Below, piece by piece: positions 35,296 to 43,963 of a stretch of 64,000 bases of DNA (its first letter is position 1; each line of letters opens with the position of its first letter). Position numbers and translations under genes: made by a program. The notes under the pieces were generated by a model. That model saw only the letters and a program-made list of their open reading frames with translations. It was not told the DNA's origin and searched no databases. This DNA is from Streptomyces nodosus (GTDB lineage Bacteria; Actinomycetota; Actinomycetes; Streptomycetales; Streptomycetaceae), in contig NZ_CP023747.1 of the NCBI RefSeq assembly GCF_008704995.1, positions 6,110,001 through 6,174,000 on the forward strand. The letters run 5' to 3'.

Positions 35296-36570
35296 ATGGC
35301 ACAGCCGCAGCAGTCAGAAGGGGCAGAGAGCGAACGGCCGTCCGCCGCCGAGCAGTCGGCGGGCGCCGCGGCCGGGGGGCCGGAGCGTGCCCGGACCGCG
35401 AGGCCGGCGCTCCGCGTCGGCATGGTCGGCTACGCCTTCATGGGCGCCGCCCACTCCCAGGGCTGGCGCACCGTGGGCCGGGTCTTCGATCTGCCGCTGA
35501 CCCCGGTCCTCGCCGCGATCTGCGGCCGCGACGCGACCGCCGTGCGGGCGGCCGCCGACCGGCACGGCTGGGCGACGGCCGAGACCGACTGGCGGGCCCT
35601 GATCGCCCGGGACGACATCGACCTCGTCGACATCTGCACCCCCGGCGACAGCCATGCGGAGATCGCCCTCGCCGCCCTCGCGGCAGGCAAGCATGTGCTG
35701 TGCGAGAAGCCCCTCGCCAACACCGTCGCGGAGGCCGAGGCGATGACCCGGGCGGCAGAAGCCGCCCGGGAGCGGGGCCGGCTGGCGATGGTGGGCTTCA
35801 ACTACCGGCGCCTGCCCGCCATGGCGCTGGCCCGGCGGATGGTGACCGAGGGCCGGATCGGCACCCTGCGCCACGTCCGGGTCGCGTATCTCCAGGACTG
35901 GCTGGTGGACCCGGACTTCCCGCTGACCTGGCGGCTGCGCAAGGAGTCCGCGGGATCGGGGGCGCTCGGCGATCTGGGTGCCCATGCCGTCGACCTCGCC
36001 CAGTTCCTCGCGGGGGAGCGGCTGGCCGGGGTCTCCGCCCTCACCGAGACCTTCGTCCGTGAACGCCCGCTGCCCGGCGGACCCACCAGCGGTCTGTCCG
36101 CCGTGGCGAGCGGCGGCACCGGACCGGTCACCGTGGACGACGCGGCCCTGTTCGCCGGCCGGTTCACCTCCGGCGCCCTGGCCTCCTTCGAGGCCACCCG
36201 GTACGCCACCGGACGCAGGAACGCGCTGCGCATCGAGCTCAACGGCGAGCGCGGCTCGCTCGCCTTCGACCTGGAGCGGCTCAACGAGCTGGAATACCAC
36301 GACGGTACGGAACCGGGGATGTACGCCGGCTTCCGCCGCATCCTCGTCACCGAACCCGACCACCCCTATCTGCACGCCTGGTGGCCGCCGGGCCACGGCC
36401 TCGGCTATGAGCACACCTTCGTCCACCAGGCCCACGACCTCGTGCACGCGATCGCCGAGGGCCGCGAGGCCGACCCCTCCTTCGCCGACGGGCTCCAGGT
36501 CCAGCGCGTCCTGGCGGCGGTCGAGGAGAGCGCCGCGAAGAACTCCGTCTACACCACCGTCGCCGTCTGA
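35296..36570 (+). CDS. Gfo/Idh/MocA-family NAD(P)-dependent oxidoreductase
   Basis: The protein has 424 residues. A Rossmann domain from about residue 36 (LRVGMVGYAFMGAAHSQGW) carries the family motif HVLCEKPLANT and is followed by a C-terminal alpha/beta substrate domain with GALGDLGAHAVDLAQF. It is likely to oxidise or reduce the imported sugar, for example at C3. An Ala/Glu/Arg-rich leader of about 30 residues precedes the domain. It is coupled in order after the transporter genes and before an epimerase. Confidence 0.9.
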   Translation: MAQPQQSEGAESERPSAAEQSAGAAAGGPERARTARPALRVGMVGYAFMGAAHSQGWRTVGRVFDLPLTPVLAAICGRDATAVRAAADRHGWATAETDWRALIARDDIDLVDICTPGDSHAEIALAALAAGKHVLCEKPLANTVAEAEAMTRAAEAARERGRLAMVGFNYRRLPAMALARRMVTEGRIGTLRHVRVAYLQDWLVDPDFPLTWRLRKESAGSGALGDLGAHAVDLAQFLAGERLAGVSALTETFVRERPLPGGPTSGLSAVASGGTGPVTVDDAALFAGRFTSGALASFEATRYATGRRNALRIELNGERGSLAFDLERLNELEYHDGTEPGMYAGFRRILVTEPDHPYLHAWWPPGHGLGYEHTFVHQAHDLVHAIAEGREADPSFADGLQVQRVLAAVEESAAKNSVYTTVAV

Positions 36571-36582
36571 GGAGGCCCCGTC

Positions 36583-37587
36583 ATGCCGCGCACCTTCACA
36601 CTCTTCACCGGTCAGTGGGCGGACCTCCCCCTCGAGGAGGTCTGCCGCCTCGCCCGGGACTTCGGCTACGACGGACTGGAACTCGCCTGCTGGGGAGACC
36701 ATTTCGAGGTCGACAAGGCCCTCGCCGACCCGGGGTACCTCGCCTCCCGGCATCAGCTGCTCGACAAGTACGGCCTCAAGTGCTGGGCGATCTCCAACCA
36801 TCTGGTCGGCCAGGCCGTGTGCGACGCCATCATCGACGAACGCCACCGGGCCATCCTGCCCGCCCGCATCTGGGGCGACGGCGAGGCGGAGGGCGTACGG
36901 CGCCGGGCCGCGACCGAGATCGCAGACACCGCGCGGGCCGCCGCCGCCTTCGGCGTCGACACCGTGATCGGCTTCACCGGCTCCGCCGTCTGGCATCTGG
37001 TCGCCATGTTCCCGCCCGCCCCCGAATCCATGATCGAACGCGGCTACCAGGACTTCGCCGAGCGCTGGAACCCGATCCTCGACGTCTTCGACACCGAGGG
37101 CGTACGGTTCGCGCACGAGGTCCACCCCAGCGAGATCGCCTACGACTACTGGACGACCCAGCGGGCCCTGGCCGCCGTCGACCACCGTCCCGCCTTCGGA
37201 CTGAACTTCGACCCCTCGCACTTCGTGTGGCAGGACCTCGACCCGGTCGGCTTCCTGTGGGACTTCCGCGACCGCATCTACCACGTGGACTGCAAGGAGG
37301 CCCGCAAACGCCTCGACGGACGCAACGGCCGGCTCGGCTCCCATCTGCCCTGGGGCGATCCCCGCCGCGGCTGGGACTTCGTCTCCGCCGGGCACGGTGA
37401 CGTCCCCTGGGAGGACGTCTTCCGCATGCTGCGCTCCATCGGATACCAGGGTCCCGTCTCCGTCGAGTGGGAGGACGCCGGGATGGACCGGCTCCAGGGC
37501 GCCCCCGAGGCACTGACCCGCCTCAAGGCGTACGACTTCGAGCCGCCGTCGGCCTCCTTCGACGCGGCGTTCGGCGGCAACGACTGA
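36583..37587 (+). CDS. Sugar phosphate isomerase/epimerase (xylose-isomerase-like TIM barrel)
   Basis: This 334-residue protein is of the AP_endonuc_2 / xylose isomerase-like fold. Metal-ligand-type residues lie in FAHEVHPSEIAYD, LNFDPSHFVWQ, YHVDCKEAR and VSVEWEDAGM. It is placed 12 bases after the Gfo/Idh/MocA gene. In related clusters such enzymes epimerise or isomerise keto-sugars made by the oxidoreductase. Ends in a long perfect hairpin. Confidence 0.9.
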   Translation: MPRTFTLFTGQWADLPLEEVCRLARDFGYDGLELACWGDHFEVDKALADPGYLASRHQLLDKYGLKCWAISNHLVGQAVCDAIIDERHRAILPARIWGDGEAEGVRRRAATEIADTARAAAAFGVDTVIGFTGSAVWHLVAMFPPAPESMIERGYQDFAERWNPILDVFDTEGVRFAHEVHPSEIAYDYWTTQRALAAVDHRPAFGLNFDPSHFVWQDLDPVGFLWDFRDRIYHVDCKEARKRLDGRNGRLGSHLPWGDPRRGWDFVSAGHGDVPWEDVFRMLRSIGYQGPVSVEWEDAGMDRLQGAPEALTRLKAYDFEPPSASFDAAFGGND

Positions 37588-37591
37588 GCGC

Positions 37592-37627
37592 TGTCCGGTG
37601 GTTCCGCCCGACCGGAACCACCGGACA
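37592..37627 (+). terminator. Hairpin terminator of the ABC/oxidoreductase operon
   Basis: A perfect 15-bp stem (37592-37606 with 37613-37627) lies 4 bases after the epimerase stop codon. No T tract. Confidence 0.75.
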
Positions 37628-37731
37628 CCGCCCCGGCGCACCACCGCAGCACCCCCCATGACCCCGGGATGACGGCGCATCCCGGCGCACCGCACCCGCC
37701 CCGTACGACCGGCCTTTCTCTGGAGGCATCC

Positions 37732-40230
37732 GTGCACGGGAACGATCGCACCACCGGTACCGGCAGAATCGAGACCCACAGACGACGCCCGTCCTTCCGC
37801 AAGGCCGTCGCGCTCCTCGGCGGGCTGCTGCTGGCGGGCGCCGGCCTCACCCTCACCGCCCCGGGGGCCGGCGCAGCCGTCGCCGACCCGGGAACCACGG
37901 CCGCCGAGCCGGACTTCCAGCAGGTCACCCTCGCCAAGGGCGAGGCGGAGGTCGGCGAGCCCATGTCGCTCGCGGTCCTCCCGGACCGCTCCGTACTGCA
38001 CACCTCGCGCAGCGGAGAACTCCGTATCACCGACGCCGACGGCACCACCCGGCTGGCCGGCAAGCTCGACGTCTACTCGCACGACGAAGAGGGCCTCCAA
38101 GGCGTCGGCGTCGACCCGGACTTCAACGACAACCGGTTCATCTACCTCTACTACGCACCCCCGTTGAACACTCCGGGCGACGACGCCCCGGAGAACGGCA
38201 CCGCCGCCGACTTCGCGCCCTACGACGGCGTCAACCGGCTGTCGCGCTTCGTCCTGAACACCGACGGGACGCTCGACGCGTCGAGCGAGCAGAAGATCCT
38301 CGACGTCGCGACCTCCCGAGGGATCTGCTGCCATGTCGGCGGCGACATCGACTTCGACCAGGACGGCAACCTGTATCTGTCGACGGGCGACGACAGCAAC
38401 CCGTTCCAGTCGGACGGCTACGCCCCCCTGGACGGCCGCGACGGCCGCAACCCCGCCTTCGACGCCCGGCGTTCGGCCGGCAACACCAACGACCTGCGCG
38501 GCAAGATCCTGCGCATCAAGGTGAACGCCGACGGCTCGTACTCCATCCCCGAGGGCAACCTCTTCCCGCCCGGCACCGACCGGACCCGCCCCGAGATCTA
38601 TGCCATGGGCCTGCGCAACCCCTTCCGCTTCAGCGTCGACAAGGCCACCGGCATCCTCTACGTCGGCGACTACGGCCCCGACGCAGGCGCCGCCGACCCC
38701 CAGCGCGGCCCTGCCGGACAGGTCGAGTTCAACCGCATCACCGGCGCCGGCAACTTCGGCTGGCCGTACTGCACGGGCGCCAACGACGCCTACCGCGAGT
38801 ACGACTTCGCCACCCGCACCTCGGGTGCCGCCTACGACTGCGACGCCCCGAAGAACACCTCGCCGCACAACACCGGACTGACCGATCTGCCCCCGGCCCA
38901 GCCCGCCTGGATCCCCTACGACGGCCCGTCCGTACCCGAGTTCGGCGACGGCTCCGAGTCCCCGATGGGCGGACCGGTCTACCACTACGACCCGACCCTC
39001 GACTCGGCGGTGAAGTTCCCCGAGGAGTACGACGGCAACTTCTTCGCCGGGGAGTTCGGCCGGCGCTGGATCAAGCGGATCGTCACCGACGACGACGGCA
39101 CCGTCCGGTCCATCAACCCCTTCCCCTGGAGCGGCACCCAGGTGATGGACATGGCCTTCGGCCCCGACGGCGCCCTCTACGTCCTGGACTACGGCACCTC
39201 CTGGTTCGGCGGCGACGACAACTCGGGCCTCTACCGCATCGAGAACGTCACCGACGGCCACGCACCGGTGGCCCGGGCCGCGGCCGACCGCACCTCAGGA
39301 AAGGCCCCGCTCAAGGTGACCTTCTCCTCCGCGGGCACCGGCGACCAGGACGGCGACGCGCTCACCTACCACTGGGACTTCGGTGACGGCGGCACCTCCA
39401 CCGCCCTCAACCCGACGCACAAATACAACAAGAACGGGACCTACACGGCGACCCTGACCGTCAAGGACCCCACCGGGTTCAGCGGCAACGCGAGCGTGCA
39501 GATCGTGGTCGGCAACACCGCGCCCACCGTGACCCTGCAACTCCCGCAGGACGGGCAGCTGTTCTCCTTCGGTGACGCGATTCCGTTCAAGGTGAAGGTC
39601 ACCGACCCCGAGGACAAGAAGATCGACTGCACCAAGGTCAAGGTCACCTTCATCCTCGGCCACGACACCCACGGCCACCCGCTGACCTCAGCCGACGGCT
39701 GCTCCGGCACCATCCGGACCAGCGCCGACGGCGGCCATGACGAGAACGCCAACATCTTCGGTGTCTTCGACGCCGAATACACCGACGGCGGGGGCGGCGG
39801 CCAGGCCCCGCTTACCACCCACGCCCGCAATGTCACCCAGCCCCGCCACCGCCAGGCCGAGCACTTCGGTGACTCCTCCGGCATCTCCGTGATCGCCAAG
39901 GACGCCGCGCACGGCGCCAAGACGGTCGGCGACATCCATGACGGCGACTGGATCTCCTTCACCCCCTACGCCCTGAGCGACGCCAGGACGTTCACGGCGC
40001 GCATCTCCTCCGGCGGCGCGGGCGGCACCCTGGAGATCCGCACCGGCTCCCCGAAGGGCACCCTGCTCGGCAAGGCCACCGTGCCGGTGACCGGCGGCTG
40101 GGAGACCTTCCAGGACGTCAGCGCGAAACTGTCCAAGGCACCGAAGGCCACCACCACGCTCTATCTGGTCTTCAGAGGCGGCTCCGGGGCCCTCTTCGAC
40201 GTGGACGACTTCACCTTCACCACCGGCTGA
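37732..40230 (+). CDS. Secreted sorbosone-dehydrogenase-like beta-propeller with PKD and CBM6-like domains
   Basis: The protein has 832 residues. A signal peptide with RR (about residues 19-50) precedes a six-bladed propeller of the glucose/sorbosone dehydrogenase type (about 60-500; PMSLAVLPDRSVLHTSRSGE, RNPFRFSVD, VMDMAFGPDGALYVLDYG). Then come a PKD domain (about 508-590; YHWDFGDGGTSTALNPTHKY), an Ig-like segment and a C-terminal CBM6-like module starting at RQAEHF. GTG 37732 follows TGGAGG at 6 bases; an upstream in-frame start at 37669 has none. It may oxidise extracellular sugars, probably PQQ-dependent by family; that is an inference. Confidence 0.85.
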   Translation: MHGNDRTTGTGRIETHRRRPSFRKAVALLGGLLLAGAGLTLTAPGAGAAVADPGTTAAEPDFQQVTLAKGEAEVGEPMSLAVLPDRSVLHTSRSGELRITDADGTTRLAGKLDVYSHDEEGLQGVGVDPDFNDNRFIYLYYAPPLNTPGDDAPENGTAADFAPYDGVNRLSRFVLNTDGTLDASSEQKILDVATSRGICCHVGGDIDFDQDGNLYLSTGDDSNPFQSDGYAPLDGRDGRNPAFDARRSAGNTNDLRGKILRIKVNADGSYSIPEGNLFPPGTDRTRPEIYAMGLRNPFRFSVDKATGILYVGDYGPDAGAADPQRGPAGQVEFNRITGAGNFGWPYCTGANDAYREYDFATRTSGAAYDCDAPKNTSPHNTGLTDLPPAQPAWIPYDGPSVPEFGDGSESPMGGPVYHYDPTLDSAVKFPEEYDGNFFAGEFGRRWIKRIVTDDDGTVRSINPFPWSGTQVMDMAFGPDGALYVLDYGTSWFGGDDNSGLYRIENVTDGHAPVARAAADRTSGKAPLKVTFSSAGTGDQDGDALTYHWDFGDGGTSTALNPTHKYNKNGTYTATLTVKDPTGFSGNASVQIVVGNTAPTVTLQLPQDGQLFSFGDAIPFKVKVTDPEDKKIDCTKVKVTFILGHDTHGHPLTSADGCSGTIRTSADGGHDENANIFGVFDAEYTDGGGGGQAPLTTHARNVTQPRHRQAEHFGDSSGISVIAKDAAHGAKTVGDIHDGDWISFTPYALSDARTFTARISSGGAGGTLEIRTGSPKGTLLGKATVPVTGGWETFQDVSAKLSKAPKATTTLYLVFRGGSGALFDVDDFTFTTG

Positions 40231-40242
40231 GGGGAGGACGCC

Positions 40243-41592
40243 ATGCGGATCACCGGCCGACTGACGACCGCCGTCGTGGGAGCCGCGCTGGTACTGGGCT
40301 GCGTCTCACAACCGGCCCTGTCCCAGGCCTCGGGCAAGCCGGACAGGACGGGGAAGCGGGTGCTGGTCTTCTCCAGGACCGCCGGCTTCCGCCACGACTC
40401 CATCCCGGAGGGCATCGAGGCGGTGAAGCGGCTCGGCGAGCAGGGCGGCTTCACCGTCGACGCCACGGAGGACGCGAAGGCCTTCACCCCGGGGCACCTG
40501 AAGCGCTATGACGCGGTGGTGTTCCTGTCGACGACGGGAGATGTGCTCGACCCCGCGCAGCAGCGGGCCTTCGAGGACTACATCCACAAGGGCGGCGGCT
40601 ATGTGGGCGTGCACGCCGCCGCCGACACCGAGTACGACTGGGAGTTCTACGGCGGCCTCGCCGGGGCCTACTTCGAGTCGCACCCGGAGATCCAGAGCGC
40701 CCGGGTGGACGTGGAGGACCGCGCCCACCCGGCGACCTCGGAACTGGCACGGACCTGGGAACGCACCGACGAGTGGTACAACTACCGCTCCGATCCACGG
40801 GACCGGGCCCATGTCCTCGCCTCGCTCGACGAGTCCTCGTACACCGGCGGCACCATGCACGGGGACCATCCGATCGCCTGGTGCCAGAACTACCGGGGCG
40901 GCCGGGCCTTCTACACCGGCGGCGGCCACACCAAGGAGTCCTACGCCGAACCGGCCTTCCTCCGGCACCTGCTGGGCGGAATCCGCTGGACCATCGGCGA
41001 CGCACAGGCGGACTGCCGCCCGGAGAACGGCTACCGGCCGCTCTTCGACGGCACGGCCGGCTCGCTGTCCGGCTGGAAGCAGGCGGGCCCGGGCTCCTTC
41101 ACCCTGGACGAGGACGGCACCCTGACCTCGACGGGCGGCATGGGCCTGCTCTGGTACGCCGAGCGTACGTACCAGGCGTACTCGCTCAAGCTCGACTGGA
41201 AGATGGCCGGCGACGACAACTCCGGTGTGTTCGTGGGCTTCCCGCCCTCGGACGACCCCTGGTCGGCCGTGGACAACGGATATGAGATCCAGATCGACGC
41301 CACCGACGAACCCGACCGGACCACCGGGGCCGTCTACGGCTTCCAGTCCGCCGACCTGAAGAAGCGCGACCGCGCGCTGAACCCGCCGGGGGAGTGGAAC
41401 ACGTACGAGATCCGTGTGGAGGGCGAGCGCCTCCGCATCTGGCTCAACGGCGTGCAGATCAACGATTTCACCAACACCGATCCGGCCCGGAGCCTGCGCG
41501 ACGGACACCTCGGCATCCAGAACCACGGAGCCGACGACCAGGTGTCCTTCCGCGACATCCGGATCAAGGAACTGCCCGTCGAGGGCCACTGA
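40243..41592 (+). CDS. Exported ThuA-DUF1080 fusion protein
   Basis: The protein has 449 residues. A signal sequence (about 1-30, possible lipobox at VLGC) is followed by a ThuA domain (about 35-255; FSRTAGFRHDSIPEGIE, GGGYVGVHAAADTEYDW, YTGGGHTKESYAE). A DUF1080 / 3-keto-disaccharide hydrolase domain comes last (about 263-447; YEIQIDATDEP, GEWNTYEIRVEGERLRIWLNG). ThuA-type proteins act in 3-keto-disaccharide breakdown and DUF1080 hydrolyses 3-keto-glycosides, so the fusion likely cleaves oxidised sugars outside the membrane. Only 12 bases separate it from the propeller gene. Confidence 0.88.
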   Translation: MRITGRLTTAVVGAALVLGCVSQPALSQASGKPDRTGKRVLVFSRTAGFRHDSIPEGIEAVKRLGEQGGFTVDATEDAKAFTPGHLKRYDAVVFLSTTGDVLDPAQQRAFEDYIHKGGGYVGVHAAADTEYDWEFYGGLAGAYFESHPEIQSARVDVEDRAHPATSELARTWERTDEWYNYRSDPRDRAHVLASLDESSYTGGTMHGDHPIAWCQNYRGGRAFYTGGGHTKESYAEPAFLRHLLGGIRWTIGDAQADCRPENGYRPLFDGTAGSLSGWKQAGPGSFTLDEDGTLTSTGGMGLLWYAERTYQAYSLKLDWKMAGDDNSGVFVGFPPSDDPWSAVDNGYEIQIDATDEPDRTTGAVYGFQSADLKKRDRALNPPGEWNTYEIRVEGERLRIWLNGVQINDFTNTDPARSLRDGHLGIQNHGADDQVSFRDIRIKELPVEGH

Positions 41593-41595
41593 GCG

Positions 41596-41636
41596 GCGGC
41601 GGGCGGGAGACGCCGGACTCCCGCCCGCCGCCTTCC
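41596..41636 (+). terminator. Terminator between the sugar operon and the ebo-like operon
   Basis: A perfect 14-bp GC stem (41596-41609 with 41618-41631) lies right after the ThuA-DUF1080 stop and is followed by CTTCCCCTCC. Confidence 0.75.
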
Positions 41637-41699
41637 CCTCCGTCTCCGTCGGGTTCTTCGTCTCTGTTGGGTTCTTCTCGCACGACAAGGAGGCTGCCC

Positions 41700-42845
41700 A
41701 TGTCCGCGTCCCCCTCCCGAAGCCGCCACGGGGTGTGGCTGATCGGTGCCCGGGGCTCCGTCGCCACCACCGTCGTCGCGGGCTGCGGCGCCCTGACCGG
41801 GGGCCTGCACCCGCCCACGGGCCTGGTCACCGAGACACCGGTGTTCGCCGGCTGTGGCCTCCCGGCCCTGTCCTCCCTCGTCTTCGGCGGCCATGACACC
41901 GTGGACTGCCCCCTGCCCAAGCGGGCCGAGGCGCTGGCCGCGGGCGGGGTGCTGCCGCGCGGACTGCCCTCCGCCGTCGCCGCCGAACTCGCCGCCGCCG
42001 AAGCCGAGATCAGACCCGGCGGCCCCGCCCCGCACGACGAGCGGGACGAGCGGGAACTGATCTCCTCCTTCGCCACGGACGTCCGGGACTTCGTACGACG
42101 GCACGGGCTCGCGGGGGCGGTCGTCGTCAATGTGGCCTCCACCGAGCCCGCGGCGACCGGCGACCGGCTGCCGCCGAGCGCCCTGTACGCAGCCGCCGCC
42201 CTCGAGGCCGGCTGCCCCTATGTGAACTTCACCCCGTCGACGGGACTGCACCATCCGGCGCTGGCCGCGACGGCGGCGGCCAGCGGACTGCCCTACGCGG
42301 GACGGGACGGCAAGACCGGCCAGACACTGCTGCGATCGGTCCTCGGCCCGATGTTCGCGCAGCGCGCCCTGTCGGTACGGGCCTGGTCCGGCACCAATCT
42401 GCTGGGCGGCGGCGACGGCAGCTCCCTGGCCGACCCGGCCGCGGCGGCCGCCAAGAACGCCGGCAAGGAAAGAGTCCTCGCCGACACCCTCGGCACCACC
42501 CCGGAGGGCGAGGTGCACATCGACGACGTACCCGCACTCGGCGACTGGAAGACCGCCTGGGACCACATCGCCTTCGACGGCTTCCTCGGCGCCCGCATGG
42601 TGCTGCAGACCATCTGGCAGGGCTGCGACTCGGCGCTGGCCGCCCCGCTGGTCCTCGACCTCGCCCGGCTGACCCTGCGCGCCCACCGGGTCGGACTGTC
42701 CGGGCCCCTGGGCGAACTGGGCTTCTACTTCAAGGACCCGGTGGGGGAGGGACCCTCGGCGCTCGGGGAGCAGTACGCGGCACTGGCCGGGTTCGCGGCA
42801 CGGCTGCGCGCGGCGGCCGAGGCGCCCACCGGGGAGCCGCGATGA
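41700..42845 (+). CDS. Myo-inositol-1-phosphate-synthase-like protein, first gene of the ebo-like operon
   Basis: This 381-residue protein has an N-terminal Rossmann motif (VWLIGARGSVATTVVAG) and a C-terminal region like inositol-3-phosphate synthases (WSGTNLLGGGDGSSLADP, then HIAFDGFLGARMVLQTIW). Such enzymes cyclise glucose-6-phosphate with NAD. It is a divergent member, so the substrate may be another sugar phosphate. AAGGAGG lies 8 bases before ATG 41700. Its stop overlaps the prenyltransferase start (ATGA). Confidence 0.85.
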   Translation: MSASPSRSRHGVWLIGARGSVATTVVAGCGALTGGLHPPTGLVTETPVFAGCGLPALSSLVFGGHDTVDCPLPKRAEALAAGGVLPRGLPSAVAAELAAAEAEIRPGGPAPHDERDERELISSFATDVRDFVRRHGLAGAVVVNVASTEPAATGDRLPPSALYAAAALEAGCPYVNFTPSTGLHHPALAATAAASGLPYAGRDGKTGQTLLRSVLGPMFAQRALSVRAWSGTNLLGGGDGSSLADPAAAAAKNAGKERVLADTLGTTPEGEVHIDDVPALGDWKTAWDHIAFDGFLGARMVLQTIWQGCDSALAAPLVLDLARLTLRAHRVGLSGPLGELGFYFKDPVGEGPSALGEQYAALAGFAARLRAAAEAPTGEPR

Positions 42846-43963
42846 GCCACGACGAGCCGGGCGCCGGTCCGTCCGGAACCGCCGTCACACCCCCATCGGC
42901 CCTGCGCACCCGGAGCGACGGCCGCCGCGGCACACTCCACGCCTGGGCCGAACTCCTCCGCGTACCCGCCCTGTTCACCGTCCCCGGCGACGCACTGGCG
43001 GGCGCCGCCGCCGTCTCCGCCCGCCCCACCCCCCGAACCCTGCTGGCCATCGGCTCCTCCCTGTGCCTGTACGAGGCGGGCATGGCCCTCAACGACTGGG
43101 CCGACCGTGACGAGGACGCCCGGGAACGCCCGCACCGCCCCCTCCCCTCCGGCCGGGTGCACCCCACCGCGGCCCTGGCCGCGGCCTGCGCCCTCACCGC
43201 GGCCGGTCTCACCCTGGCGGCCCGCGCGGGCCGCCCCGCACTCGCCGTCGCGGCCCCCCTGGCGGCGACCGTGTGGGCGTACGACCTGACGCTGAAACAC
43301 ACCCCGGCGGGACCGGCCGCGATGGCGGCGGCCCGGGGCCTCGACCTGCTGCTCGGCGCCGCGGCAGGCGCCGGCCGGGTCCGCCCGGCCCTGCGCCCGG
43401 CGGCCCTGCTCTCCACCCACACCCTCGCGGTCACCGCGGTCTCCCGCCATGAGACCCGCGGCGGCGCGCCCCTGACCGCCCTGGCCGCGCTCGCCACGAC
43501 CGGCGCGCTCACCACGATGCTGACCCGCCGGCGCACCCCCGGAGCCGGACGCCTCGGCCCGGGGGCCGGGCGCGGCCGACGGCTCCCGCCGGGCCGAGGG
43601 GACACGGCCGGGCCGGAGCCGTCGGACGGGGGCGCACAGCCGTCCGGGGGCGGCCTCCCGCGGACCGGCCGCACCGCCGGGGACGCGGGGGGCGGCCCTC
43701 CGCACGCCGGCCGCACCGCCGGGGACGCCCTGAGCGGCCTCCTCGCCGCCGCCTACGCCACGACCGCAGCCCGCCCCTGCGCCCATGCCGTTCTCAACCC
43801 GTCACCCCCGCTCACCCAACGCGCCGTCGGCGGCGGCATCCGCGCCATGATCCCGCTCCAGGCGGCGCTCACCGCCCGCTCCGGCGCCCCGGTCAGCGCG
43901 CTGTTCACCGCCGCCCTGGCCCCGATCGCCGCGAGGTTCGCGAGAAAGGTGAGCGTGACATGA
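42842..43963 (+). CDS. UbiA-family prenyltransferase, SCO3242/EboC-like
   Basis: This 373-residue membrane protein has the first Asp-rich motif of UbiA enzymes, NDWADRDEDARERPHRPLPS, at about residue 81. The second motif is much weaker (near YDLTLKHTP). UbiA proteins move a prenyl chain onto a small acceptor in the membrane. It is longer than usual because of a Gly/Arg/Pro-rich insertion (about 230-300). Overlaps its neighbours by 4 bases on both sides. EboC of the ebo cluster is of this family. Confidence 0.82.
   Translation: MSHDEPGAGPSGTAVTPPSALRTRSDGRRGTLHAWAELLRVPALFTVPGDALAGAAAVSARPTPRTLLAIGSSLCLYEAGMALNDWADRDEDARERPHRPLPSGRVHPTAALAAACALTAAGLTLAARAGRPALAVAAPLAATVWAYDLTLKHTPAGPAAMAAARGLDLLLGAAAGAGRVRPALRPAALLSTHTLAVTAVSRHETRGGAPLTALAALATTGALTTMLTRRRTPGAGRLGPGAGRGRRLPPGRGDTAGPEPSDGGAQPSGGGLPRTGRTAGDAGGGPPHAGRTAGDALSGLLAAAYATTAARPCAHAVLNPSPPLTQRAVGGGIRAMIPLQAALTARSGAPVSALFTAALAPIAARFARKVSVT
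43665..43728. repeat. In-frame 22-bp direct repeat inside the prenyltransferase gene
   Basis: An identical 22-base segment occurs at 43665-43686 and 43707-43728, offset by 42 bases (14 codons), giving the repeated peptide GRTAGDA. It lies in the low-complexity insertion. Confidence 0.85.

Noticed and set aside
35314..39261. A very long minus-strand open frame (over 1,300 codons) across the oxidoreductase, epimerase and propeller genes.
   Set aside because: It is antisense to three clear genes, has a valine/glycine-rich composition without domains, and reflects the lack of stop codons in GC-rich DNA.
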